Shown: one piece after another, positions 42,028 through 53,180 of the stretch
How the letters are laid out: each line of letters begins with the position of its first letter
Numbering within the stretch: the first letter of the stretch is position 1
Source of the DNA: Ascarosepion bandense
Taxonomy: Eukaryota; Mollusca; Cephalopoda; Sepiida; Sepiidae
Reading direction: 5' to 3'
DNA: 64,000 nt
Assembly (NCBI GenBank): GCA_037127315.1
Contig: JBBBDQ010000754.1
Coordinates: 327,001 to 391,000 of the forward strand
Position numbers and translations under genes: made by a program
The notes under the pieces: generated by a model
Databases searched by the model: none
Seen by the model: the letters and a program-made list of their open reading frames with translations, nothing else
What the model was told of the DNA's origin: nothing

Positions 42028-45000
42028 TAAATGTAAAAAGATTAATTAGAAAAGAGTGAGGAGTACAAATTAGTTAGAAAGGAACAATAGAAAGCTGAGA
42101 AAGCAGGTGCGATGACAGATACATAGGTGGAGAGAAAGGGAAGGTTATACGAGGGTGGGGAGAGAGCTAGAGGCCAGTGGTTAGTAGATGAGTAATGACT
42201 TTGCATTTAAATTTCTGGTGGTTGTAGCCGTCAGGAAAGCAAGAATACGGGAGCGAGTTCCACAGGCGGGAAGTGCGAGAGAGGAAGCTGTAGGAGTAGA
42301 AGAGCAAGATAGAAAATTTTCTTCCCATTCAGTCATGTCTCTATCGAGACATGATCGTCTAAGCATGTATCACGTATGGCAATTAACTGACGGAGTCAAA
42401 GCCAAACGCCATAGATTTTTCACTGACTCTCCAAATTTTCTTGTTTTTTATTTCGACATTTCTTCAAAACACTATCTAATTACTTTTTCTATTCCGAATA
42501 AATATTGAATCAGTGGCTCGGGCTATTTCTAAGAAAGTTTGTTCACTGTCTAGCTGTAGGCACTTTCACTCTCCAGAATCCTTCTTACGTATTTTTTAGT
42601 TTACCATTCCTCTTTGTTTTGATTTTTAGTGCAACATCCTGTCTGGTTCTTTCGTTCTTCTTTTACAGATAGCGATTCGGTTTTGACCATTTTCCTTTCG
42701 CCAAAGTGTATCTTCAATTTGCTTTTTCTATAAATATTCTCATGGTAATTATTCAAAAGATTTCTCACTATGGTAAGTACACCTTAAGTTTCTAAATTCA
42801 GGAATGTATTGGTGGCACGATTTCATCAATTTGCAAGTGAATTGGCTCGATGTAATCGTAAGTTTTATGCAAAGATTTGGATTTTCTCACTCACTTCTCA
42901 GTGGTGGGGTTCTCTTATGGAACTCTCTTCCTGCTCTACATTTTACAGCTAATTTTGATCTTCAATAATTTAAATGCCATGTCAATTGTTTTCGGCTGTT
43001 TCTTGACAACCCTTCTGCTATTTATCTCGCTACTTTAACAACAGGAAGATACAGATGAAGTTCATGGAGTACGTAATGAGGAAAGAGGGCCCGGAGAGGT
43101 TGATGCTCACAGAACGGTGAGTAGGAACGGGAGACAGGGGTAAGCAGCGCAAAACCTACTTGATAGGTCTGTGCGAATGGATGGTGGAGTGAATTTTGGG
43201 AGAGATGCCAACAGAACGGGAGACAGGGGTAAGCAGCGCAAAACCTACTTGATATGTCTGTGCGAATGGATGGTGGAGTGAAATGATAAAAAACAAACTA
43301 CCAAACCTTCTTACTTCTTGTAATATTAGACCCATCCTGCATTGTGTAAAATTCGACACCATTGTCTTGGCTCAGTAAACACCCAGTTGTAGTTATTGTC
43401 ATTCATCGAGATTCTGACCCATATGTTAGGCCTAAAGGTTTTTACTTTTGGTGATCAACGGTAGTTTTATCATTTAAAATTCACCAACTTTCTTCATATT
43501 GTCATCACGATAGTCAAAGAAACGACATTAAGCCGAAGCAAAACCTAATGATGTAATGAATGGCCGCGTAAAGTCATTTCTTCAAGGCCGTCTCGTCGTC
43601 CTTTTAACGAATAGCATCGTGATAGAAGCAATTTTATTACAAACCTTTAATTTCATTCTGATACACTTAATCCTACAAAGAGGCTTCTGTTGAAAACTTA
43701 TATTTAGTTTAACCGGAATCAACTGTATATACAATAGTAACTTCATTTGGGGGATACAGCAAAGACCATTGGACGTATGCTCTGTAGCGACTCTCTCTCT
43801 CTCTCTCCTTCCCCTCCTATCTCTCTCTCCTGCCTCGTGGTCTGGCTAATTAGCAATTGACCCCACCTACGGTATCTGAAAAAGAATTGAAATGTATTTG
43901 GCATCATTGTCTTTCGGAATTTCACTCCACTTCGGTGCTGGTCGATTGGTAAATGTGCTAGACCATTCTTTTTTTCTTATTGTTACTAATTTAAATAAGA
44001 AAATGTATTTTCCTACTTAATTTTAATGTACATTTGTCTCTTCGCATATAGCAGTGGTTAAATTTAAGACAAAAAAGTAATTTTTTCCTTCATTTAAAAA
44101 ATGAGTCAGCACTTTTTGGTCAGCCAAAGGCTTGTTTATTTCGCCTTTTGTACGGTCTTTTCTTTAAACATGCTATAGAAGGTCCTGTAAAATGTTATTT
44201 TGGATTTGAAGGCTTCAACTTCTAAGTTAAAGCTTAGTAAATTTTTGTAATTGCAATAAGTAGTTCCTACTATCGCCCGGTTTCACACTCCACCCTCTTC
44301 TTTTGAACAGGAGTAGAGGTGATCACCCTCTTCTCGTGTAGGAAGGGGTTTCCGGTTATTTTCCCTCTCCTTCGGTCTTAGTGTTATTTCAGTCACAAGC
44401 GTTTTGCAGTATTTGTGGATGGTGGCAACGTCTCTTCATTCTGAGGGCACCGGGTTGGCAGTTTCTTGGTTACTGCGTCCGACTGGTAGTTAGGAGCCCG
44501 AACTCTTTCAATAGAATGCATTGCTTAGGGTGAGATGAGTCAAAAAACAAACAAAAAAAAAGTATCATATTTTGTCTGAGTAAATAAACAAAAAGCAACA
44601 AAAAACACTAACTGCCCTAATTACTGTTTTACAAATTTTTGGTTTTTGAACAAAATAGCAGATTATTATTTAAGGACTGAACAAGCTCGCTTTTCCTTTT
44701 TATGTATTTCCTTTGAGCTCTATTGTCCAACTCACGCAATACTAATTTAATGGGAGGTCAGAAGACTAAGGTAGCCAAGTCTTTATTTACAAAATTTTGT
44801 CACTTGTAAATTTAACATAGTTTAAAAGAATTGTTGTAGATCATTGTTTTGTTGAAAGGTGTTTTCTTTCAAATTATGCTTAAATCAGATATTGTAAGAT
44901 GATTTCGCTAAGCCAAAGCAAATTAATTACTTTTTCTACTGTCTTAGGTTACACATTCAGTGTCCCTTTATGACCAAAAAATCCAAACTTAGATTCATAA

Positions 45001-45435
45001 AATATATTTTGTCGCTCTTTCAATGAGCAATTCTTATGCTTTCTACCCAAAAAATTCTTTTCTTACTCAACGTCTATATCAGGAGTTTCTTGATGTCTCT
45101 GCTCCTATTGCGCTCCACTGAGCTAAATCGATTATTCCTAGTTGAGAGCGACATTGATTGCTGACGAGGGGAATCAAGTCGTCTGTCAACTCTGAAGCAA
45201 TTTTGTTTCTATTTCTTTAGCCTCCAATAATCAAGTGTTTTTTTCCGGCAGCAGTTGGCACATTCGATTCTCCATCTCCTTTTCGATCAACATTTGCACT
45301 TGTTTCTAACTGCCTTTATAACAAATTAGCAGCATAGCCCGGCGTTGCTCGGGTGCAATGCAAGATTTAAAACTAATCCATGGTCCTTCGGCTCAGACTC
45401 TTTGGACGTTGGCACGAAAGACTAAAAATCAATAG
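42028..45435. repeat. Tandem segmental duplication, unit 2
   Basis: Second copy of the 3.4-kb unit. The junction at 42025-42028 joins the interior of the Helitron-like 3' block (GACTAAAAATCAATA) to the J-LINE sequence (ATAAATGTAAAAAGAT) with a 3-nt overlap, ATA. The offset between units is 3420 at the left and 3405 at the right because of small indels. Confidence 0.97.
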
Positions 45436-45702
45436 TTGTTTCCAGTTAAAGCGAAACCGTAGACTGAAAGAAAAATGAATGGATGTAAGTCAAATTTTGA
45501 TTTCCTGGTATCCATATCAAATAATTTTTTACGTCGTAAACTGAAGACTAAATAAGTCCTCTGAGTAAATGGTATCATGGCTGAGACTAAGAACTACAAT
45601 TATACCTACTTAAAGCCAAACCCGAAACAAAAACTAAAATAAAAGTTCTGAAAAAATACAGACGTACAGGCAGATAAATAGACGCACACACAAACATCTT
45701 GC

Positions 45703-45733
<31 letters not shown>

Positions 45734-45987
45734 TATCGATTTTCTGTACTATTGTAAGAAATGCAAACTTGAAACTTCTGAATATTGTTTATTATGTCTT
45801 TGTCTATGAGTGTATCAAATTTATTTATCGAGGATACCTCGACTCAAAACCTAGCTAAGAACACTCGCAGACGCTTATATTACAATTGTGTAAATTTTCA
45901 AGAAAATCGGTTCAGCCGTTTCGGAGTCTATAGGTAACGAACACAGACACACACACAGCCAATGTTCAATTTACAAATAAGTTTAGA
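45326..45987 (-). mobile_element. Helitron-like element, complete, CTAA end
   Basis: Minus strand: A|TCTAAACTTATTTGTAAAT at the 5' end, and CCCGAGCAACGCCGGGCTAT-GCTG-CTAA|T at the 3' end, a CTRR variant. Its 3' part is what unit 1 of the duplication carries as a truncated copy, so this insertion predates the duplication. Confidence 0.8.
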
Positions 45988-46007
45988 TTAGATGAGCAGC
46001 ATTCACA

Positions 46008-46009
<2 letters not shown>

Positions 46010-46054
<45 letters not shown>
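46010..46054. repeat. (TA)n microsatellite
   Basis: Pure TA array. Confidence 0.96.
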
Positions 46055-46055
<1 letters not shown>

Positions 46056-46321
46056 TAAATGGAAAAGAGAAATAATGTCCCAGTGTGACCATGCCAATAA
46101 ATAACTACTAGGACCATACAATCATAGTTGAAATTGTTCTAAGACCCTAAAGTAGCTTCTCCTAATTTTGTAAAATTGCGCTTTCATAAAAGACACATCT
46201 CGCATGAAGGTTTGAAAAACTGTAAAATCAGTTATTTGAAATCGACTGAAGACACCAAGAGGTAGAAACCTAAATTGCGAAATAACGCATTTTAAAATGA
46301 AAAATATTCTGAAGTTCTACA

Positions 46322-46431
46322 GTATAGTTTTAAGAAAATCGGTTCAGCCCTTTCGGAGCCTATAGGTAACGGACAGACACACAGAGACACACACAGAGAG
46401 AGACAAAGTTCCATTTATAAAAAAGTTTAGA
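46322..46431 (-). mobile_element. Helitron-like 5' terminal fragment
   Basis: A|TCTAAACTTTTTTATAAAT on the minus strand, then a (GT)-like tract and CCGAAAGGGCTGAACCGATT. Ends after about 110 bp. Confidence 0.7.
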
Positions 46432-46555
46432 TCTTCCAACTCATGTATAAAAAATTCGACTCCTTGCTACAATGTCTTTGAGATTAATTTTCTTTGAATA
46501 AAAGGTTTATTTGGGCACCACTCACATCAGCTCACATCAGTGCTTAGCTTGTTTT

Positions 46556-46745
46556 TTTCTTTTTTTTTTATAATCGTGTCGCCCCAGGCAAGGCATTTTA
46601 CTGCCACTGTTTTGCAGGAGGTTTCATAGGAGGAAAGTTATGAGAAAGAGTGACAGGTTATAGGGTGTGTCAGGAAGTGGGTAAGAGACGGATGAGAATA
46701 CTGATGAGAGTGGAATGGAAGGAGAAAGGAGCATGAGAAAAGGAT
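46556..46745 (-). mobile_element. J-LINE 3' UTR, tandem copy 1
   Basis: On +: poly-T, TATAATCGTGTCGCCCCAGG, CAAGGCATTTTACTGCCACT, then UTR. An almost identical start recurs at 46838, separated by a SINE-A-type spacer (GATCAGTTTATATCTTGGTT, GATCCCCCATTG). Confidence 0.78.
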
Positions 46746-46837
46746 GACTGTGGCCATAAAGTGAAGGATCAGTTTATATCTTGGTTGTAATGTAGAATTG
46801 ATCCCCCATTGTGTATACATATAATAATATAGAATTT

Positions 46838-47530
46838 TTTTTTATAATCGTGTCGCCCCAGGCAAGGCATTTTACTGCCACTGTTGTGCAGGGGGTTATA
46901 TAGGAGGTATGTTGTGAGAAACATTGGCAGGTTACAGTGGGTGTCAGAAAGAGGATAAGACAATACTGATGAGAGTGGGGTAGACGGAGAAGGCAGCATG
47001 AGAGAGAGAGGATGCAAGTTAGTGAGACAGGAGATGACTATTGATTTTACATTCGAATTCTTGAAAATTGTAGCTATCAGTGAAGCAAGTAAGCGGAAGG
47101 GAATTCCACAGGCGGGAAGTGCGAAAAAAGAAGCTGATGGAGTAGAATATGCGTCTACAATTTATTGGTTTCACGTTAAAAGGGTGGGGCCTATCTGCTA
47201 ATATTTTGGCTCGAGGAAACTCATATATAGGGGTTAAAGTTGTGAGCTAAGTTCATTGGAGCAGAAGCCGTGAAAGTATTTGTAGAAGAGACACAGGGAA
47301 GCCACGCTGCGTCGGTGAGAATGTGACTGTATTCTAGCTGCCAAGTCGGGATCGATCATATTACAGATTTTCTGTTGGATTTTGTTAAGGACCCTCAGGT
47401 GGATAGCAGGATCACTCGACCAGATATGGCAGCAGTATACAATGCATGGGCGAATGGTAGATTTGTGTATGTGTAGGATTGTTTCAGACGCTGCATCAAT
47501 TTTGCAATTTTGAGCAAATTCCTTCAAAAT
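46838..47530 (-). pseudogene. J-LINE 3' region, tandem copy 2
   Basis: UTR followed by minus-strand coding: a 97-codon frame (47234-47527) reads SETILHIHKSTIRPCIVYCC, HIWSSDPAIHLRVLNKIQQK, ICNMIDPDLAARIQSHSHRR and YKYFHGFCSNELSS. 5'-truncated; the frame breaks after the ELSS block. Confidence 0.87.
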
Positions 47531-48084
47531 TAAAAACAGAAATTAAAAGTATGAAAATACTGTCGTAATGGCACAATATATTTCATTGGAGACCTTTGAC
47601 AGTTATGTGTTAACATTTAAAACCTGTATTAATATTAAAACTTAGTTGGATGTTTTGGCAATCTCGATATGTCTAGTGAGGGGTTAAAGCTGAAAACAAA
47701 ATATTATGCTTATATAAGAAATATTTATAATTCAGCAAAATGAACTGTGGATAGAGGAATTCGAATTTGCACTTTTTGGCTGTACGAGAAAAACTGACCA
47801 ATAAAAGCAACAGCTCTGTAACTACTGAAATTTTATCTTTTAATTTAAAAAAAAATTAAGGTACGCAGGCTGGCCTGAAATATTTTGACTTTAATATAGG
47901 TACTATGTAATCGTCGTCCTGCGGCCTTGGCCGAGATCGTACTCACTACACCCCTCCAGTATTCCCTGGTGCAGCTGATAGCAAAATTCATAATCTTGTC
48001 AAATAGCTGAATACTTGATGCTTCGCCAGGGCTACCAAGGGTGTTTTTATTGTGATATCAACACTAAATGGTTTGCTCCAGGCC
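47531..48084. other. Unassigned DNA
   Basis: AT-rich with a short GC-richer stretch near 47915-48030. No gene or repeat family recognised. Confidence 0.5.
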
Positions 48085-48245
48085 CCATCCGGTTATTTGA
48101 CCAATAACTGGAGGGAAGTGACGGATTAATACCTTTCCGAAGTTTACCAGTGGTTAAGTGAATGCAGGATACTCAACTGGAATTTGAACTCGGCTCACCG
48201 ATTTCTCTTTCTAAACCGATATCCACCTAACCACAAGGCACATCC
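48085..48245 (-). repeat. SINE-A 5' part
   Basis: On the minus strand the head has a box A-like TTGTGGTTAGGTGG, then GAGCCGAGTTCAAATTCCAG (box B) and CTGCATTCACTTAACCAC. Stops after AACTGG..TTATTGGTC of the body. Confidence 0.8.
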
Positions 48246-48319
48246 GTCACTACGTAATAGCATAGCTTCTAATGTTTAATATTCTATGCAAAAATATAAG
48301 AATGAGCTTTTGAAAAGTA

Positions 48320-48323
<4 letters not shown>

Positions 48324-48363
<40 letters not shown>
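48324..48363. repeat. (GT)n microsatellite
   Basis: GT array; the VCVC frame across it is an artefact. Confidence 0.96.
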
Positions 48364-48366
<3 letters not shown>

Positions 48367-48648
48367 ATTCACTACACCAAGCAGGCAAGCACATCTCAAC
48401 CATGTCTGCTATACGTGTATAATTGCATCAGCGTGTGTTCCGAACTGGCAAATGATTCTATAAGATAAAAAAAACACGTGAGCTTAATAACCCGAGGGAC
48501 ATGTGAAACAGAAAAGCACAATGTAATAAGAACAATACATTTTTTAAAATCCATATGTTTTTGTAAATGGGAAACAAAACAAATGAATTTATATTTTGCG
48601 TATGTTCCTTTGTGTTTCATTGGTATAACTCTTCTCACAGATGCGTTT

Positions 48649-48688
48649 ATATATATATATTTATATATAGATATATATATATATATAA

Positions 48689-48721
<33 letters not shown>

Positions 48722-48724
48722 GAG
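48649..48724. repeat. (TA)n(GA)n microsatellite
   Basis: TA-rich, then about 35 bp of GA. Confidence 0.95.
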
Positions 48725-49036
48725 AAGTATAATCAGGCGTAGGTTTTTATGCTTTTCATGAGGACACGTGCATATAAAGAAACCTGATTAAATTACCATG
48801 TGCGTTACTGATTGTTGTTCATATTTCAACCAGAATTATTATTTTACAAACATGTTAAGTTATTTTTAATAATATATTTATAGTGAAAATATCATCCATA
48901 ATCATTTGCAACAAATTGAATAAAAATTCCTTTAAATAACACAAAAAACCCACCTTTTAGCTCAAGGAAGTTTTGTCTCCATTGAGATTCAGCACGATTG
49001 TACAAAATTGTTTGGAAACAGATCGATGAAGTGATA

Positions 49037-50265
49037 CAGGGTGTGATGTACATATTGTCGTCTAAATGACGGAAACTGAAAATAACACTGACATCTAATT
49101 TTAGCAGATCTTCTTCTTCTATGTGCTCTGTCCTTTCAGGACGTAGGCGATCATGGCTTTCGACGTCTCCCTATCCCTGGTGGCTCTTAGCATGTTTTCT
49201 CGTGCTACACCACACAACCCTCGTTCCGCCATCCGCCTGATCAGGTCCTTCAAATATGTTATCCGCTGCTTTCCCATGTCTCTTTTTCACTCTGTCTGGG
49301 CTGTTGGTATCAGGTTCTCCAAGCCTTTCTTTCTCATTGCATGACCCAGGAATTTTAGCTAACTCTTCTTGGTGCTCAGTATTAGTTTCCTTTTCATTTC
49401 CATCATTTCCAAAACCTCATCATTTATCACATGCTCGATCCATGATATTCGGAGCATATACTTTTCCAAATTAATGAAAAATATCTTGAAATAGTAAAGA
49501 CTTCATTTATTCAATAAAATCGCCATTAGCCTGAACCACGGAGTTAAGAAGACTTCGGAATCTCTTCTGAAGGATCTTTTTTTAATTTGGTAAATGCTGC
49601 CATAATCCTTGTCTGTAGTTCATCTTTGGTGCTACGAGGAATTTTGTTAGACTTTCGCTCAACTTCGAATAAATAATAATCAAAGAAGTTGCAGTCTTGG
49701 AAGTTACATATCAAGATTTAAGAACTCAAGAAGTCGCAGGAATTCTTTGACAGACATTACTGGATTATTCTGCTTGTGTGGGATATTACAAAGTCTTGTT
49801 GCCAGACAGAGGTTATTTTAGCAGACGCCATTTTGACCCAAGTCACTACCACCTCCTCAAAGCACTTGATTTAGGCCTCCATGTCAAGTGTAAGGCCCAC
49901 ACTAACAATTTCTTGGGTTCTTTTCTCATCAAAACAATCAGAGTGATTTTTTTCGAGGAGCCGTACCTTTTTAATCACCAGTAGATTCGTCAAACGTTTT
50001 CTGAATTTTCTACACTGTTCTTAGATTGACACTAAAACACACTCAAATGTTTGTATTGAAGCTTCCTGTGCGAATGTGAAGCAGTACAGCATGCCGTTTT
50101 CAAATTTTTAACCGATTGAATTGCGTCATAGTGCTCTTTTCTTAACAGACGGTACTCAACTTACCCTATTAAACAGTGTAACTGTCAAAATCAAAACCAA
50201 AAAACGCGCATGCGTGAAATGAAAAAAAAAAAGAAGTATAATGACAATTTACTCATCGCACCCTG
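49037..50265 (-). pseudogene. mariner-type transposon, broken, with nested LINE
   Basis: Ends CAGGGTGTGATG...ATATTGTC (left) and GACAATTTACTCATCGCACCCTG (right; inverted match GTGCGATGAGTAAATTGTC) are flanked by TA on both sides (49035-49036, 50266-50267). Minus-strand translation of 49500-49800 keeps the transposase tail: QQDFVISHTSR, DYYLFEVERKSNKIPRSTKD and ELQTRIMAAFTKLKK, as in mariner DDE enzymes (second catalytic region QQD-x-A-HTS and third (L)DYY). The N-terminal half is not discernible and an RTE-like LINE interrupts it at 49108-49460. Confidence 0.8.
49108..49460 (-). mobile_element. RTE-like LINE fragment nested in mariner
   Basis: (TTC)n then TATGTGCTCTGTCCTTTCAG and GACGTAGGCGATCATGGCTT on + is the family 3' end reversed. 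It covers only the last about 110 codons, with RKxxxKFLGHAMRK-type sequence and frameshifts. It lies entirely between the mariner ends. Confidence 0.85.
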
Positions 50266-50283
50266 TATAGCACCCAATTCTTC

Positions 50284-50395
50284 CTCTTTGAAGTTACGAT
50301 AAATGATTCTCATCAGATCACAGAAATTAAGCAATGTTGAATCTGGTCAGTACCTACATGGGTGAGCGCTCGGGAATACCAATTGCTGTAAGTTT
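50284..50395 (+). repeat. 5S rRNA-derived sequence
   Basis: TCTCATCAGATCACAGAAAT, TAAGCAATGTTGAATCTGGT, CAGTACCTACATGGGTGAGC and GCTCGGGAATACC match the middle and 3' part of eukaryotic 5S rRNA, including the box A region (AAATTAAGCAATG) and box C region (ATGGGTGAGCGCTCGGGAAT). Substitutions make a working rRNA unlikely. A SINE-A head starts directly after it. Confidence 0.8.
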
Positions 50396-50550
50396 GGATG
50401 TGCGCGTGTTGCAATGAAGAACGTCGGTTTAAGAATCGGAGAGCCGAGTTTAAATTCTAGTCCTGCCTGTCATATTCACTTATTAGCAATATTCTTGGGA
50501 AATATAAGAATACACCTCTTCCTCTTCTAGCTATGGCTTAATTAGTAAGA
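50396..50550 (+). repeat. SINE-A 5' half fused to 5S-like sequence
   Basis: GGATGTGCGCGTGTTGCAAT (the family start), AGAATCGGAGAGCCGAGTTT and AAATTCTAG (diverged box B), then CATATTCACTTATTAGCAAT. The 3' half is missing. Confidence 0.78.
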
Positions 50551-50986
50551 CTTTTATTAGAATATCATTACCATCGCAAAAAAACATTTTTGCAATCAAA
50601 AACTATACTTCGTCTTTAAATAGCCAGAAGATGGTTGATATATTCTATAAGATAAATCGATTCTTCTAATCTTTGTCAGTCTTGACAAATCTAATCTGTA
50701 CAAGAATAGAATTATCAATTTTCTAAATTTAAAAAATTCACATATATAATGTTTTTTCTTCAACCATATTATATTCAAATACAATCATGAACATATATAC
50801 ACAAACACACACACACACATGCACATACGCTCTCACACCCTGATTGAGCACTCTGGAGGAATGGTAGAATTTGAAAAAACAGTAGCTACTGTAGCATCTA
50901 CGCATCGCTCATTCAGTAATGATTTAGAGCACTCTGGCTATTAGCGTATGATATATCATAAGCTAAAAGTCTGCCTCCTTCTACCG

Positions 50987-51122
50987 AGCGCCAATAGCTC
51001 AGAGGTAGAATCGCCGACTGACGTCAATTCGGTCGGGTTTCAATCCTGGGTTAAAAGCAATCGGGTGTCTAACCTTACTGATGAGCTGTGATACACCAAA
51101 ACAGATCTGTCTGCAGATGAGA
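50987..51122 (+). repeat. SINE-B with a well-preserved tRNA head
   Basis: GCGCCAATAGCTCAGAGGTA contains a good box A (TAGCTCAGAGGT) and CGGGTTTCAATCCTGGG a box B with tRNA-like spacing. The body is TTACTGATGAGCTGTGATAC, then ATGAGACTATATATA. Best preserved head of the family here. Confidence 0.83.
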
Positions 51123-51555
51123 CTATATATATATATATATAATTAAAATTTTACAAAATCGGATGGTCATATCGGCTAATATATACCTGTCTCATCAGCG
51201 AGAACTAAATATTAAGGGAATATAAATTTATTTGTGTATGTGTGGGGGTGTTTGTGTAAAAATGTAAGTAGTGAGAAAAAGAGGGAAACGGGGCAGTTCC
51301 TCGTTATTGGAACCTGTAAGCCTGACACTTTGGTGACAGCAGCAAAAAATAATGCAATATATACATTAAAAGTCAGACGAAATGACGGCTTTACAAAAAC
51401 ACCGTTAAAGGGCCGCAATAAATAGCAAAATAAATGCTTAAGCATAACTTAATTTAAAACGAGAAAAAAGAATAGGTTTAAGAACGGTAAGTCATTATAT
51501 AATATAATTAGAATATATGTCTAATAAAAAAAACAATTTCAAGGAATTTTGATTT

Positions 51556-51711
51556 TAGATAAATTCACTACAAGACCTCCAACTGAAGCTAGCTGAAGAG
51601 AGTGACAAGAAAGGACTACAAATAAACAGCTAGAAAACCGAATGCATGGTCATCAGCAAAAAGAGCAGCCCAATATGCCAAATACAGGTGGGGGACTCTA
51701 AAATCAAGCAG
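51556..51711 (+). pseudogene. RTE-like LINE, left part, split by J-LINE
   Basis: NSLQDLQLKLAEESDKKGLQ, INS-stop-KTECMVISKKSSPIC, QIQVGDSKIKQ. The stop after INS breaks the frame. The next family residues (VQEFK) resume at 53181, beyond the J-LINE insertion. Confidence 0.88.
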
Positions 51712-52971
51712 TTCGAGGCTATAATAAATGCTGAAATAGTTCATCATCTCACCGCCCACAAACTGTTCTCCGACAGGCAATATGGATTCCGATTTGACAG
51801 GTCCACAGCCGACCTGCTAACTACTGTAACGGAGTACATGCTACAGGCCCTTGATGAGTCTGACGAGGCTCGCGCGGTTGCTCTGGATATCTCCAAGGCT
51901 TTCGACAGGGTTTGGCACCCTGGCCTCCTATGCAAACTACGCGGTTATGGTATTACCGGTCGCCTGCTTGACCTAATCCAATCTTTCTTAAATAACCGCA
52001 AAATGAAGGTCGTTCTGAATGGGCGTGCCTCTTCGTCCTACAGCACGAATGCTGGTGTCCCACAAGGCTCTATCCTGGGCCCAACGCTCTTCCTTATTTT
52101 CATCAACGACCTCCCAGATGAGATCAGGTCCCAAGTAGGCATCTACGCAGATGACACTACAATATACTCCCGCTCCAGTAAGAAACCTGTCGTGGCGGAC
52201 AGACAAAATCTCGCTGCTGACCTTGAGCGGGATCTACACTCTGTGGTGAACTGGGGCAAGAAGTGGCTTGTCAACTTCAATTCCTCGAAGACCAAGCTGT
52301 TGTCTGTCAACCATTACAGGCAACCTCTTCTGCCTCCCATAAGCATGGACCAGATGATTCTCCCGGAGAGTAATACACTACGCCTCCTCGGACTTACCCT
52401 GTCCTCAGACCTCAAATGGAAGCACTATATTGAATCCATAGCAAAATCTACTGCTAAGAAGATTGGGTCACTATGTCGATCCAGGATGTTTTTTCCACCT
52501 GAATCCATCCTGCATATATACAAGTCAACCATCCGTCCGTGCATGGAGTACTGCTGCCATTTATGGTCAGGTGCCCCTGCCGTTCTCCTCAGTGTTCTCG
52601 ACAAGCTCCAAAGGAGAGTCTGTAATGTGATAGGTTCTGATCTGGCGACTCGTCTGCAGCCACTTTCCCATCGTCGAAATGTGGCCTCCCTCTGTCTCTT
52701 CTATAAATACCTTCATGGCTTCTGCTCGGATGAGCTTAAGTCACTGATGCCTCCTCAACAGGTGTTTACCCGTTCAACCAGACTGGCAACTGGGTCCCAC
52801 CCATTCACAGTCAGGTTAGCCAAACGCAGACGACAATTCTACTCCAGCAGCTTCCTCTCTCGCACTTCCCGCCTGTGGAACTCACTCCCGTATTCTTGCT
52901 TTCCTGACGGCTACGACCTCCAGAAATTTAAAAGCAAAGTTAATACTCACCTACTAACCACTGGCCTCTAG
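51646..52971 (+). CDS. Chimeric ORF: RTE-like 22 residues plus J-LINE reverse transcriptase
   Basis: A 441-codon frame. Residues 1-22 belong to the RTE-like element (MVISKKSSPICQIQVGDSKI-KQ). From residue 23 (51712) it is J-LINE: LFSDRQYGFRFDRSTADLL (40-58), motif A ALDISKAFDRVWH (79-91), motif B GVPQGSILGPTLFLIFINDL (137-156) and motif C IYADDTTIYS (166-175, both catalytic aspartates present). Then come LRLLGLTLSSDLKWKHYIES, EYCCHLWSGAPAVLL, RRVCNVIGSDLATRLQPLSH, YKYLHGFCSDELKS and SRLWNSLPYSCFPDGYDLQK, ending HLLTTGL. The protein would polymerise cDNA from LINE RNA, but the endonuclease domain is missing because the copy is 5'-truncated. The start codon belongs to the host element. This is the most complete J-LINE reverse transcriptase in the window and looks young. 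Confidence 0.9.
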   Translation: MVISKKSSPICQIQVGDSKIKQFEAIINAEIVHHLTAHKLFSDRQYGFRFDRSTADLLTTVTEYMLQALDESDEARAVALDISKAFDRVWHPGLLCKLRGYGITGRLLDLIQSFLNNRKMKVVLNGRASSSYSTNAGVPQGSILGPTLFLIFINDLPDEIRSQVGIYADDTTIYSRSSKKPVVADRQNLAADLERDLHSVVNWGKKWLVNFNSSKTKLLSVNHYRQPLLPPISMDQMILPESNTLRLLGLTLSSDLKWKHYIESIAKSTAKKIGSLCRSRMFFPPESILHIYKSTIRPCMEYCCHLWSGAPAVLLSVLDKLQRRVCNVIGSDLATRLQPLSHRRNVASLCLFYKYLHGFCSDELKSLMPPQQVFTRSTRLATGSHPFTVRLAKRRRQFYSSSFLSRTSRLWNSLPYSCFPDGYDLQKFKSKVNTHLLTTGL

Positions 52972-53180
52972 CTCTCTCCCCTCCCCTGTATAACCTTCCC
53001 TTTCTCTCCGCCCATGTACCTGTCATTGCACCTGCTTTCTCAGTTTTCTATTGTTCCTTTCTAACTAGCTTGTACTCCTCACTCTTTTCTAATTAATCTT
53101 TCTACATTTATGTAACCCCCTGCACATCAGTGGCGTTTCTGCCTTGCTCGGGGTGAAATGATTAAAAAAAAAAAAAAAAA
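51712..53180 (+). mobile_element. J-LINE insertion (reverse transcriptase to poly-A)
   Basis: A 1.47-kb 5'-truncated J-LINE: coding to 52971, UTR with TTCTAATTAATCTTTCTACA, GTAACCCCCTGCACATCAGT, TGCCTTGCTCGGGGTGAAAT-GATT and a pure A tail of about 17 ending at 53180. It lies exactly between IKQ and VQEFK of an RTE-like copy. No clear target duplication beyond one G. Confidence 0.92.

Noticed and set aside
50284..50395. Functional 5S rRNA gene
   Set aside because: Several changes at conserved positions, a decayed 5' part and direct continuation into a SINE.
50987..51060. Functional tRNA gene
   Set aside because: Box A and box B are good, but the sequence continues into the SINE-B body, and stem pairing of the would-be acceptor arm is not evident.
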